Shown here: piece by piece, positions 1-10,840 of the stretch
Numbering within the stretch: the first letter of the stretch is position 1
Layout of the letters: the number at the start of each line of letters is the position of its first letter
Assembly: GCA_035555855.1 (NCBI GenBank)
Contig: DATMGD010000052.1
Span: 1-64,000, forward strand
Source: Palsa-892 sp035555855
GTDB lineage: Bacteria; Pseudomonadota; Alphaproteobacteria; Rhizobiales; Xanthobacteraceae
Reading direction: 5' to 3'
DNA: 64,000 bases
Program-made: the position numbers and the translations under genes
Notes under the pieces: generated by a model
The model's input: the letters and a program-made list of their open reading frames with translations, nothing else
Told to the model about the DNA's origin: nothing
The model's database searches: none

Positions 1-2072
1 TCGATCAAATAGGGTGCGAGCCATTCCTGAATGCTCGCCGCGAGATGCTCATCAGAAAGATCGGGCCAAATTCCACCCTCGACACGATACATGAAGCGAA
101 CGCGGGCGAGCCATTGCAGCACGGATTTCGGCCACGGCAATCTCTCGATACCAACGCTTGCGATACCCGCGGCGAGCGTTCGCGCGGTTTCCTCGTTGGG
201 CTCGAGCTTCTTCGGATGCTCTTCAAGCGTCAGCGCCTCATAGCGGCGGACGGCGCGAGCGCGCACGGCAAGCGCCGCCGGATCAAAGGCAACTTCGACC
301 TTCTCAATGATGCGATCCTTGAAACGGCGCTCGAAATCCGCTTCGGAAATTTTTGCTGCAAGCAGAATGCGTCCCGCGCTCGCCGTGCCCGATAGCTCGG
401 CAACGACCAGCATCGGCTCCTTCGCCAGCGCATTGGCGGCATCCAATTGCGCGCCGCGGCCATTGGCCAGCAAAAATTCGCCGCGCTTGCCGGGACGGGC
501 TCTCGCGATACGGTCGGGATAGGCGAGCGCGAGCAACGCGCCGGTCTTGGATGCGGGGCTGTTCTGAAGTTTTCCGCCGGATTCTTCGGCCCAGTTACGC
601 GCCAGCCGCCGCGCTTCCTCGGCGCGTTTCGACTTGTCGCGGCGAAGCTGCTCGACGCGATGGGAAAGATCGGGATCGTCGCCGCCAAGGCCGCGCTCGG
701 AAATGACCGCGGCGATTTCGGCGGCGAGCAGCGCGTCGTCACCGGCAGCAACGACCATCGCGGCAAGGCGCGGATGCAGCGGAAAGCGCGCGAGTTTCTT
801 TCCCCTTTCCATCACGCGGCCATCTTCGTCGATCGCGCCGAGCGCCAGGAGAAGATTGCGCGCCTCCGAAAGTGCCGCCGCTGGCGGCGGGTCGAGCCAG
901 GCGAGCGAAGCGGGATCGCTCACGCCCCAGACCGCAAGATCGAGCACGAGGTTGGTGAGATCGGCGGCGAGAATTTCAGGCGTTGCGAAGGGCGCGAGAC
1001 TTTGCGTTTCCGGCTCGCTCCACAACCGATAGCAGATGCCGGGCTCAGTGCGCCCCGCGCGGCCGCGGCGCTGATCGGCCGAAGCGCGCGAGACGCGCAC
1101 GGTCTCCAATCGCGTGAGGCCGACCGCGGGCTCATAGCGCGGCACGCGCGCGAGGCCCGAATCCACCACGATGCGCACGCCTTCGATGGTGAGCGAAGTT
1201 TCGGCAATGGAGGTCGCGAGCACAATCTTGCGCTGATCTTTCGGCGCAGGCGAGATCGCCTCGTCCTGTACCCGCGCGTCAAGCGCGCCGTAGAGCGGCA
1301 CGATGTGCGTTGCGCGATCGGAAATTTTTTCTTCGAGCAAATTTGCCGTGCGGCGGATTTCGGCAACGCCCGGCAAAAAAGCAAGCACGGAACCCGGCTC
1401 GTCGCCGAGCGCGCGCAGGATCGCGTCAGCCATCTGCCGGTCGATGGGCGTGCGCGGATCGCGGCCGAGATAGCGTGTCTCGACCGGAAAAGCGCGGCCC
1501 TTGCTCTCGATCACCTTTGCTTCGCCCGCTGTGCCGCCCAAGAGCTTCGCAACGCGCGCGCCGTCGAGCGTCGCCGACATCGCGAGGATGCGCAGATCCT
1601 CGCGCAGGCCGCGCTGCGCATCGAGCGCCAGCGCCAATCCAAGATCGGCGTCCAATGACCGCTCATGAAATTCGTCGAACAGCACGGCGGAAACGCCGGA
1701 TAGCTCAGGGTCATCGACCAGCGCGCGGGTGAAGACACCCTCGGTCATCACTTCAATGCGCGTCTTCTTCGATACGCGCGTATCGAAGCGCACGCGCAGG
1801 CCCACCGTCTCGCCGATCCGCTCGCCCAGGGTCGCGGCCATGCGGGCACTCGCGGCGCGCGCCGCCAACCTTCGCGGCTCGAGCACAAGAATTTTACCGC
1901 CCTTGGCCCATGCCTCATCGAGCAGCACCAAAGGCACCCGCGTCGTCTTGCCCGCGCCGGGCGGCGCGACCAGCACGGCATTGCGGCCCGCGGCAAGCGC
2001 GGCTTTCAGCGCCGGCAGCGCCTCATCGACCGGCAGCGCATTCTGGGACAGCGAAGGCTTAACCGGATTCAT
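1..2072 (-). CDS. hrpB: ATP-dependent RNA helicase HrpB, C-terminus beyond the window
   Basis: DEAH-type superfamily 2 helicase of the HrpB family. The minus-strand frame is open from an ATG at 2072 to the window edge, giving about 690 codons; HrpB proteins are usually about 820 residues, so the last part of the HrpB_C domain is missing. The N-terminus shows a Walker A motif (APPGAGKTT), motif Ia (LEPRRLAARAA), the DEFHER version of the DEAH box, the SAT motif (LAMSATLDGARV) and the helicase C motifs (IVLATSIAETSLTI and DQRRGRAGR). The substrate of bacterial HrpB is not well defined. The frame has no stop at the left edge, so it is easily missed by programs that want complete ORFs. Confidence 0.95.
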   Translation of the reverse strand, partial: MNPVKPSLSQNALPVDEALPALKAALAAGRNAVLVAPPGAGKTTRVPLVLLDEAWAKGGKILVLEPRRLAARAASARMAATLGERIGETVGLRVRFDTRVSKKTRIEVMTEGVFTRALVDDPELSGVSAVLFDEFHERSLDADLGLALALDAQRGLREDLRILAMSATLDGARVAKLLGGTAGEAKVIESKGRAFPVETRYLGRDPRTPIDRQMADAILRALGDEPGSVLAFLPGVAEIRRTANLLEEKISDRATHIVPLYGALDARVQDEAISPAPKDQRKIVLATSIAETSLTIEGVRIVVDSGLARVPRYEPAVGLTRLETVRVSRASADQRRGRAGRTEPGICYRLWSEPETQSLAPFATPEILAADLTNLVLDLAVWGVSDPASLAWLDPPPAAALSEARNLLLALGAIDEDGRVMERGKKLARFPLHPRLAAMVVAAGDDALLAAEIAAVISERGLGGDDPDLSHRVEQLRRDKSKRAEEARRLARNWAEESGGKLQNSPASKTGALLALAYPDRIARARPGKRGEFLLANGRGAQLDAANALAKEPMLVVAELSGTASAGRILLAAKISEADFERRFKDRIIEKVEVAFDPAALAVRARAVRRYEALTLEEHPKKLEPNEETARTLAAGIASVGIERLPWPKSVLQWLARVRFMYRVEGGIWPDLSDEHLAASIQEWLAPYLI

Positions 2073-2194
2073 GTTTTCTGCTGGCAGAGGAAAGCTTCGT
2101 GCGGCATGGCGTTTGCGAGAGTTTATAGCGAAGGAAGCCACTGTCCCGAAATGGGACAGTTATCGATTCAGCCCTGTTGGATTCGAGATAGCCA

Positions 2195-3229
2195 ATGAAC
2201 CCCGCCGTTTCTCAAGCCCCGCGCGTCGACTGGGTCGATTACGCCAAAGGCATCTGCATCGTCATGGTGGTGATGATGCATTCTACCTTGGGTGTCGAGA
2301 AGGCCGCGGGGGATTCCGGCTGGCTGCACCACTTCGTCGAGTTCGCGCGGCCGTTCCGCATGCCCGACTTCTTCCTGATCTCGGGTCTGTTCCTGTCGCG
2401 GGTGATCGGCCGCGAATGGCGCACATTTTTCGACCGGCGCATCGTGCACTTCGTCTATTTCTACGTGCTGTGGGTGACGATCCAGTTCGTCTTCCGCGCG
2501 CCGGGCATTGCGCATGATGCAGGCATCGCCGGCGTCGTGCGCGAATATCTCTTTGCCTTCATCGAGCCGTTCGGCACGCTGTGGTTCATTTATCTTCTGC
2601 CGATCTTCGCGCTGACGACGCGGCTCACACGCTTTCTGCCGCCGGCCGCTGTGTTCATCGTCGCGGCGGTGCTGGAGAGTTTGAAAATCGAGACCGGCTG
2701 GACGGTGATCGACGAATTCGCCTCGCGCTATGTCTATTTCTTCGCGGGCTACTGGCTCGCCTCCTATGTGTTTGTGCTCGCGGCCAAGGCGCAGGCGCAT
2801 CCGAAGTTTGCGCTGCTTGGCCTCGCCGCATGGGTGTTCGTCAACGGCATGCTCGTGCATGCGGGCTTTGCGACGCTGCCGGGCATCTCGCTGTTGCTGG
2901 GCGCGGCCGGTGCGCTGGCGATCGTTTCGATCGCGGCGCTGCTCGAGAGGTTCCAGTTTCTCAACCCGCTGCGTTTTGCCGGCGAGCATTCGATTGCGGT
3001 GTATCTTGCCTTCTTCCTGCCGATGGCGGCGACCCGCACGCTGCTTTTGAAATTCGGTTTCATTCACGATCTCGGCACCGTGTCCTTGATCGTGACGGCC
3101 ATGGGCGTCGTGCTGCCGCTCGCGCTCTATGTGCTGGTGCAGGGCACGCGCTTCGCGTTCCTGTTCGAGCGCCCGCGGGCATTCCGCGTCGAGACGCCGC
3201 GCCGCCCGGTGCTGCAACCCGCCGAATAA
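2195..3229 (+). CDS. acyltransferase family 3 membrane protein
   Basis: A 344-residue integral membrane protein of the acyltransferase 3 type, similar in layout to fucose 4-O-acetylase and OpgC-like proteins. The opening VDWVDYAKGICIVMVVMMHS is the typical first helix (a D-x-A/L-K-G-I stretch followed by an H in the membrane), and about ten hydrophobic segments follow. The family transfers acyl groups, usually acetyl or succinyl, onto sugars or glycans at the inner membrane. The substrate cannot be told from sequence. It stands alone between divergent hrpB and polA on the same strand. Family assignment is firm and the function is general. Confidence 0.8.
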   Translation: MNPAVSQAPRVDWVDYAKGICIVMVVMMHSTLGVEKAAGDSGWLHHFVEFARPFRMPDFFLISGLFLSRVIGREWRTFFDRRIVHFVYFYVLWVTIQFVFRAPGIAHDAGIAGVVREYLFAFIEPFGTLWFIYLLPIFALTTRLTRFLPPAAVFIVAAVLESLKIETGWTVIDEFASRYVYFFAGYWLASYVFVLAAKAQAHPKFALLGLAAWVFVNGMLVHAGFATLPGISLLLGAAGALAIVSIAALLERFQFLNPLRFAGEHSIAVYLAFFLPMAATRTLLLKFGFIHDLGTVSLIVTAMGVVLPLALYVLVQGTRFAFLFERPRAFRVETPRRPVLQPAE

Positions 3230-3292
3230 CTCCGCTGTAAAAGTCGCGATTTTGGGTTGTCGCGGCGGCCTCATTTCGGCATCGTGCGGCCC

Positions 3293-6200
3293 ATGCCCGC
3301 CAAGCCGAAAGCAAAATCCGCCGCCAAAGCCAGCAAGGCTGCCGCCAAGCCTGCTGCGAAGCCCGCCGCCAAATCTGCGTCGAAGCCGTCCGGCAAGTCG
3401 CGCGACCACATATTTCTGGTCGACGGCTCGTCCTACATTTTCCGCGCCTATTTCGCGATGTTCAAGGCGGCGCAGAACAGCAAGTCCGGCTATGGCTTCA
3501 AGCGCTCCGACGGGCTGCCGACCGGCGCGATCATGTTCTTCTGCAACATGCTGTGGAAGCTGTTCCGCGAAGGACTGGAAGGTGTGAAGCCGACGCATCT
3601 TGGCGTCATCTTCGATCATTCCGGGGAAACGTTCCGCAACGAAATCTACGACAAGTATAAAGCCAACCGCGACGAGCCGCCGTCCGACCTCATTCCGCAA
3701 TTTCCGCTGATGCGCGACGCGGTGCGCGCTTTCGGCCTCGTGCCGATCGAGGAGAAAGGTTTCGAGGCCGACGATCTGATCGCGACTTATGCGCGCGAAG
3801 CGCTGGCTGAGGGCGCTGATGTCACCATCGTCGCCGGCGACAAGGATCTGATGCAGCTCATCCGCCCGGGCATCACGATGTACGATCCGATGCCGGGGCG
3901 CGAGCGGCGGATCGGCCCGAAAGAGGTCGAGGAAAAATTCGGCGTCGGGCCCGACAAGGTCGTCGAAGTGCAATCGCTCGCCGGCGATTCGACCGACAAC
4001 GTGCCCGGCGTGCCGGGCATCGGCATCAAGACGGCGGCGCAGCTCATTCAGGAATACGGCGATCTCGAAACGCTGCTGTCGCGCGCTTCCGAAATCAAGC
4101 AGGAGAAGCGCCGCCAGTCGCTGATCGAGTTCGCGGACCAAGCCCGCGTTTCAAAAAAGCTCGTGCAGCTCGACGACAAGGCGCCAGTGCATATCCCGCT
4201 CGACGATCTGCGCATGGCCGACCCCAACGGCAAGCAGATCATCGCGTTTCTGAAAGCGATGGAATTCACGTCGCTGACGAAGCGCGTCGCCGAAGCGACC
4301 GACACCAACATCGAACTCGTCGAAGCCGACCCCGAATTGCGACCCGGCGATGATGTCATCGGCAAGCTGAAAGCCGAAGGCCAGGCGGAAGTCTCGGGCG
4401 AAGAAGTGAAGCCTGCCAAGAAAGGCGCGTCCGCGCCCGCAAAAGCCAAGGGCGAGAAAGGTGCGTTGACGCCGATCAATCTTGCCGAAGTCCGCGCCAA
4501 ACTCGCGCGCGGCAAGGTCGATCGCTCGAAATACGAGATGGTGAGCGACCTCAAGCGGCTCGCCGAATGGACCGCGAAGGCGACCGATCAGGGCTATGTC
4601 GCCTTTGACACCGAAACGACTTCACTCGACCCGCTGAACTGCGAGCTGTGCGGCGTCTCGCTCGCGCTTTCGCCCAATGAGGCCTGTTACATTCCGCTCT
4701 CGCATAAGACGACGGGCGATCTTCTCTCCGGCGGCGGGCTCGTCGACGGGCAGATCGAGATCGGCAAGGCGCTAAAAACCCTGAAGCCGATGCTCGAGGA
4801 CCCCTCCGTCCTCAAGATCGCGCATAATTTCAAATACGATTATCTCGTGATGCTGGCGCAGCACGGCATCGACGTCGCGCCGTTCGACGACACCATGCTG
4901 ATGTCCTACGCGCTCGATGCGGGCCGCGAGCGGCACGGCATGGACGAGCTATCCGAGCGGCATCTCGGCCATACGCCGATCGCCTACACCGATGTCGCCG
5001 GCAAGGGCAAAACCTCGGTGTGCTTCGATCAGGTCGATCTTGCGAAGGCGACCGAATACGCCGCGGAAGACGCCGACGTCACACTCCGGCTCTGGCAATA
5101 CTACAAGGGCCGCATGACCGCCGAGGGTATGCATACGGTTTACGAAACGCTCGAGCGGCCGCTCGTCACCGTGCTCGCGCGCATGGAGCAAAGCGGCATC
5201 ACCATCGATCCCGTGCTGCTCGCGCGGCTTTCCAACGAGTTCGCGACCAATGCCGTGAAGTTAGAACAGAACATCGCGAAAGTAGCCGGCGAAGGCTTCA
5301 ATCCCGGCAGCGCCAAGCAGCTCGGCGATATTCTGTTCGGCAAGATGAAATTGCCGGGCGGCACCAAGACCGCAACCGGCGCGTGGTCGACGCGCGCCAA
5401 CGTGCTCGAGGACCTTGCCGAGGAAGGCCACGAGCTGCCGAAACTTATTTTGTCCTGGCGCTCGCTGACGAAATTGAAATCGACCTATACCGACGCGCTG
5501 CCCGCCTACATGGACAAGGAGAACCGCGTCCATACTTCTTACGCGCTCGCGGCGACGCCAACCGGCCGCCTCGCCTCGTCCGATCCGAACGTCCAGAACA
5601 TTCCGATCCGCACCGAGGAAGGCCGCAAGATTCGCCGCGCTTTCATTGCTCCAAAAGGCATGAAGCTCGTCTCGGCCGATTATTCGCAAATCGAGCTGCG
5701 GCTCCTTGCGGAGATCGCCAACATTCCGCAGCTCAGAAAAGCGTTTCACGACGGCCTCGACATTCACGCCATGACGGCTTCCGAGATGTTCGGCGTGCCG
5801 GTGAAAGGCATGCCGGCCGAAGTGCGCCGCCGCGCCAAAGCAATCAATTTCGGCATCATCTACGGCATCTCGGCCTTCGGCCTTGCCAACCAGCTTTCGA
5901 TCCCGCGCGAGGAAGCCGGCGCCTATATCAAGAAATATTTCGAGCGCTTCCCCGGCATCCGCGAATACATGGATGAGACGAAAGCCTTCTGCAAACAGCA
6001 CGGCTATGTGACGACGCTGTTCGGTCGCAAGTGCCACTACCCCGCGATCAACGACAGCAACCCGTCGATGCGCGGCTTCATGGAGCGCGCCGCGATCAAT
6101 GCGCGGTTGCAGGGCACCGCCGCCGACATCATCCGCCGCGCCATGATCCGCATGGAAGGCGCGCTCAAGGCGGCTAAGCTCAACGCCAGGATGTTGTTGC

Positions 6201-6364
6201 AGGTGCATGACGAACTGGTGTTCGAGGTGCCGGACAAGGAAGTCGAAAAAACGCTCGACCTCGTCGCAAAAACGATGATGGAAGCACCTTTCCCCGCAGT
6301 TTCGCTGTCTGTTCCATTGCATGTCGATGCGCGCGCCGCCGACAATTGGGAAGAAGCCCACTGA
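3293..6364 (+). CDS. polA: DNA polymerase I
   Basis: Replicative gap-filling and repair polymerase of 1023 residues. The 5'-3' exonuclease domain covers about residues 38-330 (FLVDGSSYIFRAY, then FEADDLIATYA). A 3'-5' proofreading domain keeps its acidic residues (D439 and E441 in AFDTETTSLD). The polymerase domain has motif A (D796 in SADYSQIELR), motif B (RRRAKAINFGIIYGIS) and motif C (H972-D973-E974). All three activities therefore look intact. I start at the ATG at 3293; a TTG at 3257 in frame is possible but adds nothing conserved. The first about 35 residues form a Lys/Ala/Pro-rich tail before the conserved fold. Weak ribosome binding site. Confidence 0.96.
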   Translation: MPAKPKAKSAAKASKAAAKPAAKPAAKSASKPSGKSRDHIFLVDGSSYIFRAYFAMFKAAQNSKSGYGFKRSDGLPTGAIMFFCNMLWKLFREGLEGVKPTHLGVIFDHSGETFRNEIYDKYKANRDEPPSDLIPQFPLMRDAVRAFGLVPIEEKGFEADDLIATYAREALAEGADVTIVAGDKDLMQLIRPGITMYDPMPGRERRIGPKEVEEKFGVGPDKVVEVQSLAGDSTDNVPGVPGIGIKTAAQLIQEYGDLETLLSRASEIKQEKRRQSLIEFADQARVSKKLVQLDDKAPVHIPLDDLRMADPNGKQIIAFLKAMEFTSLTKRVAEATDTNIELVEADPELRPGDDVIGKLKAEGQAEVSGEEVKPAKKGASAPAKAKGEKGALTPINLAEVRAKLARGKVDRSKYEMVSDLKRLAEWTAKATDQGYVAFDTETTSLDPLNCELCGVSLALSPNEACYIPLSHKTTGDLLSGGGLVDGQIEIGKALKTLKPMLEDPSVLKIAHNFKYDYLVMLAQHGIDVAPFDDTMLMSYALDAGRERHGMDELSERHLGHTPIAYTDVAGKGKTSVCFDQVDLAKATEYAAEDADVTLRLWQYYKGRMTAEGMHTVYETLERPLVTVLARMEQSGITIDPVLLARLSNEFATNAVKLEQNIAKVAGEGFNPGSAKQLGDILFGKMKLPGGTKTATGAWSTRANVLEDLAEEGHELPKLILSWRSLTKLKSTYTDALPAYMDKENRVHTSYALAATPTGRLASSDPNVQNIPIRTEEGRKIRRAFIAPKGMKLVSADYSQIELRLLAEIANIPQLRKAFHDGLDIHAMTASEMFGVPVKGMPAEVRRRAKAINFGIIYGISAFGLANQLSIPREEAGAYIKKYFERFPGIREYMDETKAFCKQHGYVTTLFGRKCHYPAINDSNPSMRGFMERAAINARLQGTAADIIRRAMIRMEGALKAAKLNARMLLQVHDELVFEVPDKEVEKTLDLVAKTMMEAPFPAVSLSVPLHVDARAADNWEEAH

Positions 6365-6401
6365 TTCGTCCGAAGACAAAGACCCGCGAGCAAGAATACG
6401 C

Positions 6402-6998
6402 ATGAGCAACTCGAACGCCCACGCCCACCGCCTGATCGCCGACCCGAAAGCGGCGCGCGCACGACTGCACGACATTATCGCCAAGCGCTCGTTCGGGCGC
6501 GGCGAGATCACGCTCGCGTCGGGGCGCAAGAGCGACTTCTACTTCAACCTCAAGCCGACGATGCTGGACGCCGAAGGCGCGGCGCTGCTGGCGCAGCTCA
6601 CGCTCGACACGCTCGCTGCGGAAGAGCTCGACTATATCGGCGGCTTAGAAATGGGCGCGGTGCCGATCGCAGCCGCCGCGGCGGCCGTCAGTGCGCTGAC
6701 CGACTCGCCGGTGCATGCCTTCTTCGTGCGCAAGCAGCCGAAGGAGCACGGCGCGAAGCTCCTGATCGAAGGACTGACGAAGGACGAGTCGCTCGCCGGC
6801 AAGCGTATTGCGGTGATCGAGGACGTCACCACCACCGGCGGCTCGGCGATGAAGGCGGTCGAGGCGCTTAAAGAGACCGGCGCCGAAATCGCCCTCGTCT
6901 TCACGATGGTGGACCGGCAGGAAGGCGCGGCCGAAGCCTTCGCCGCCGCAGGCCTGCGCTTTGCCGCGCTGTTCAAGGCCGACGAATTTCTGCGCTAG
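6402..6998 (+). CDS. pyrE: orotate phosphoribosyltransferase
   Basis: Converts orotate and PRPP to orotidine 5'-phosphate in pyrimidine synthesis. The 198-residue protein has the PRPP-binding signature IAVIEDVTTTGGSAM (about residues 136-149, acidic pair E140-D141) and the substrate loop region HAFFVRKQPKEHG with its lysines. The ATG at 6402 is chosen because the frame upstream overlaps polA and is not conserved; this leaves 37 bases after polA. The last codons lie in the first copy of a 15-base tandem repeat that continues past the stop. Confidence 0.94.
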   Translation: MSNSNAHAHRLIADPKAARARLHDIIAKRSFGRGEITLASGRKSDFYFNLKPTMLDAEGAALLAQLTLDTLAAEELDYIGGLEMGAVPIAAAAAAVSALTDSPVHAFFVRKQPKEHGAKLLIEGLTKDESLAGKRIAVIEDVTTTGGSAMKAVEALKETGAEIALVFTMVDRQEGAAEAFAAAGLRFAALFKADEFLR

Positions 6999-7043
6999 GA
7001 ATTTCTGCGCCAAAAATTCTTGCGCGAGGAACTCCCGCACTGA
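6984..7043. repeat. four degenerate 15-base tandem repeats at the pyrE stop codon
   Basis: Four units of 15 bases start at 6984, 6999, 7014 and 7029. The first two differ only at their last two bases, the third has two further changes, and the fourth is strongly diverged. The pyrE stop is inside unit 1. The rest of 7044-7223 shows no gene and no clear terminator. Confidence 0.75.
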
Positions 7044-7223
7044 AGAGTTCCCTCGCCGATTCTTTACGGTAATCCGTTCCTCGCCGCGTCCAACGAAATG
7101 GCGCAGTTGCTGGATTCCGCACGCCCGGTGACCCGATCTTAACTGCAACTTTTTGCCCTTCGCGACGTTGTCACGCGGCACACTTTTGCGTGCCAGCTCC
7201 AAGCCTGGGACGAAGGTTCGACC

Positions 7224-8057
7224 GTGTACCGCAGTTTACCCGCAAGTCTGGCCGCCATGGCGATCGCCATCACCACGCTCGCCGCCGTGCCCGCACCGGC
7301 GCACGCCGAAGGCGGCCTGCTCGGCGCGATCTTCAATGCCATCGGCCGCGTCATCGCGCCGCCGCGCAGCGCCGCTCCGGAAACGCCGCCGTTCCAGTTG
7401 CCCGATACACCCAACGCCGAAGTGCGCCCCGCTGAAGGCGGCCCGCAGGTTTCGTTCTGCGTGCGCACTTGCGATGGCCGTTATTTCCCGATCGCCAAAT
7501 CCAGCGAAGGCTCGCCCGCCCGAACCTGCCAGGCGATGTGCCCGACGGCGCAGACCGAAATTTTCGCCGGCAGCAATATCGAGAACGCCGTCTCGCCGCG
7601 CGGTGCGCGCTACACGTCGCTCGCCAATGCCTTTGTCTATCGCGACAGGTTTGTCGGTGGCTGCACCTGCAACGGCCGCAGCCCGGCCGGCATCGCCAAT
7701 ATCGACTACCTGAACGACGCAACGCTCCGGTCCGGCGATATCGTCATGACCGAAACGGGCCCGGTCGTCTTTCGCGGCACGCCGGGCACCGAGCACAAGT
7801 TAAGCGACTTCGTGCCGGTGCAGAACAGCAAGCGCCTCTCAAGCGCGACGCGCGAGAAGGTCGGCGCGTTGAAGGTGATGCCGACACGGCAGGCTTCAAC
7901 GCGGCAAGCACCGGCCCGGCAGCAGACTCCAGCAAGCAAGGCTTCGCGCCGGCCCGAGCAGAGCGCGGCCACCGCCGTCGAGGCGGCGGCGAGCATCGGC
8001 GAAACGCAAAACCGAGCGACGCGCACGAATGTGCGGACGCTCGGCTTCGCCGAATGA
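7224..8057 (+). CDS. exported DUF2865-type protein of unknown function
   Basis: A 277-residue protein starting at a GTG with AAGG about seven bases upstream. Residues 1-29 form a signal peptide ending in PAHA. The central region (about 70-195) has paired cysteines in FCVRTCDGRYFPI, RTCQAMCPTAQT and GGCTCNGRSPAG, which is the pattern I associate with DUF2865 proteins of Hyphomicrobiales. The last 80 residues are rich in Gln, Ala and Thr and look unstructured. No function is known to me for the family; a periplasmic location with disulfides is likely. It converges with pckA. Confidence 0.75.
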   Translation: MYRSLPASLAAMAIAITTLAAVPAPAHAEGGLLGAIFNAIGRVIAPPRSAAPETPPFQLPDTPNAEVRPAEGGPQVSFCVRTCDGRYFPIAKSSEGSPARTCQAMCPTAQTEIFAGSNIENAVSPRGARYTSLANAFVYRDRFVGGCTCNGRSPAGIANIDYLNDATLRSGDIVMTETGPVVFRGTPGTEHKLSDFVPVQNSKRLSSATREKVGALKVMPTRQASTRQAPARQQTPASKASRRPEQSAATAVEAAASIGETQNRATRTNVRTLGFAE

Positions 8058-8075
8058 CGATCTGATTATTCCCGA

Positions 8076-9698
<1,623 letters not shown>

Positions 9699-9903
9699 GA
9701 AACTCTCCCTCAACGTACCGCGCCCCGGCGCGGACGGCTCGCTTTCCGTGTTCATTGCTACGGAAGCGCGGCACCATAATGGCCGCCCCGGAGGTTGTGA
9801 AGTTCGCAAAGCGAAAAGGCCGCCTTCGCGGGCCGCGAAGGTTTACGCAGGAATGGAAATCATTTTCGTTTGCTGCTGCGCCGCAGTAGCGGATGCCGAA
9901 GGA

Positions 9904-10623
9904 TCAAGCGGCGCGGAGCGCCTGCACCATCTTGACCAGCGTCTTGCGCAAAGTTTCGCCACTCGTCACCCGCTCGGGAAATTCGAGGCGGCGCGCCGTC
10001 TCGCCGCGCACGAGATCGCAGCCTTCGGGGTCGAGCGAAGCAAGGCGCCAGTCATCGCTGGTTTCGCCGAGCTTCTTTGCGTAAAGCGCGATGGCATCGA
10101 GGTGGTCTTCGTTCATGTGATTGACCGCGCTCTCCTCGGCGGCAAGGAGTTGATCGGCGCCTTGCAGCGAAGTGCGCAGGTCTTCGGGCGAAAGATCAAC
10201 GATACGGCCGAAACCGGCGACGAGATGCGCCCGCTCCATCTCGATGCGGAAGAAATTGAAATCCGGGAATTCCGCATAGCCTTTGGCCGAAGGATGGCGG
10301 GCGAGAAAGCGGCGCTTGGCGGAGGCGTTTTCGGTTTTCGCGATGGTGCCCGAAACGCTGACGCGCACGCCGGCCAGCGGATCGCCGGCTTTCACATTGG
10401 CGGAGAGCAGCAGCGACACCCGATGGTCGCGTCCGATGTTCTCGGTATGCAGCGCGAGTTTCGACAGCAATAATAACGGCGAGCCATCGGGATCCGACGC
10501 CACCGTAACCAGCGAGACGTAGGGCGCACCGCCCCCCGCCACCGTCCCAAGGGCACCGGTGCCGGTTTCGCGCAGCAGGCGCTTTGCGGCTTGCCGAGGG
10601 TCGAAATCGTCCTTGGCGTGCAT
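9904..10623 (-). CDS. HugZ-like heme/FMN split-barrel protein with DUF2470 domain
   Basis: A 239-residue protein with an N-terminal pyridoxamine-5'-phosphate-oxidase-like split barrel (about residues 10-145) and a C-terminal DUF2470 domain that contains NHMNEDHLDAIALYAKKLG. This layout matches HugZ-type heme utilisation or heme-degrading proteins, although some members only bind FMN or heme. The ATG at 10623 has GAGG eight bases upstream, so I prefer it to the longer frame from 10671. It lies between pckA and divergent chvI. The 205 bases between it and the pckA start hold no gene. Confidence 0.8.
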   Translation of the reverse strand: MHAKDDFDPRQAAKRLLRETGTGALGTVAGGGAPYVSLVTVASDPDGSPLLLLSKLALHTENIGRDHRVSLLLSANVKAGDPLAGVRVSVSGTIAKTENASAKRRFLARHPSAKGYAEFPDFNFFRIEMERAHLVAGFGRIVDLSPEDLRTSLQGADQLLAAEESAVNHMNEDHLDAIALYAKKLGETSDDWRLASLDPEGCDLVRGETARRLEFPERVTSGETLRKTLVKMVQALRAA

Positions 10624-10840
10624 ATCTAACCTCGCATCGTGTCGGTTGCCGGGAGAATACCCTGATTTCATTCATGATTTCGACCCCCCGTTACACTTGG
10701 AGGCTTTGCCATAATTGGCTAAGGTGGCCTTCTGGGGCGGGCAAATCATTGGGGCCGTCACATTTCGGCCCCGCCCACGGTCTTGAAACGCGTTCGCATT
10801 TTTCTGGTCGCGATTCCCGTTGGATTTTTAAGGAGATGCC

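Noticed and set aside
3257..3292. TTG start for polA at 3257
   Set aside because: It adds 12 non-conserved residues, and the ATG at 3293 begins the Lys/Ala-rich tail directly.
2168..4141. 657-codon minus-strand frame opposite the acyltransferase and polA
   Set aside because: Shadow of conserved plus-strand genes with no domain of its own. The same reasoning removes the long frames at 14268-16034 and 62197-63915.
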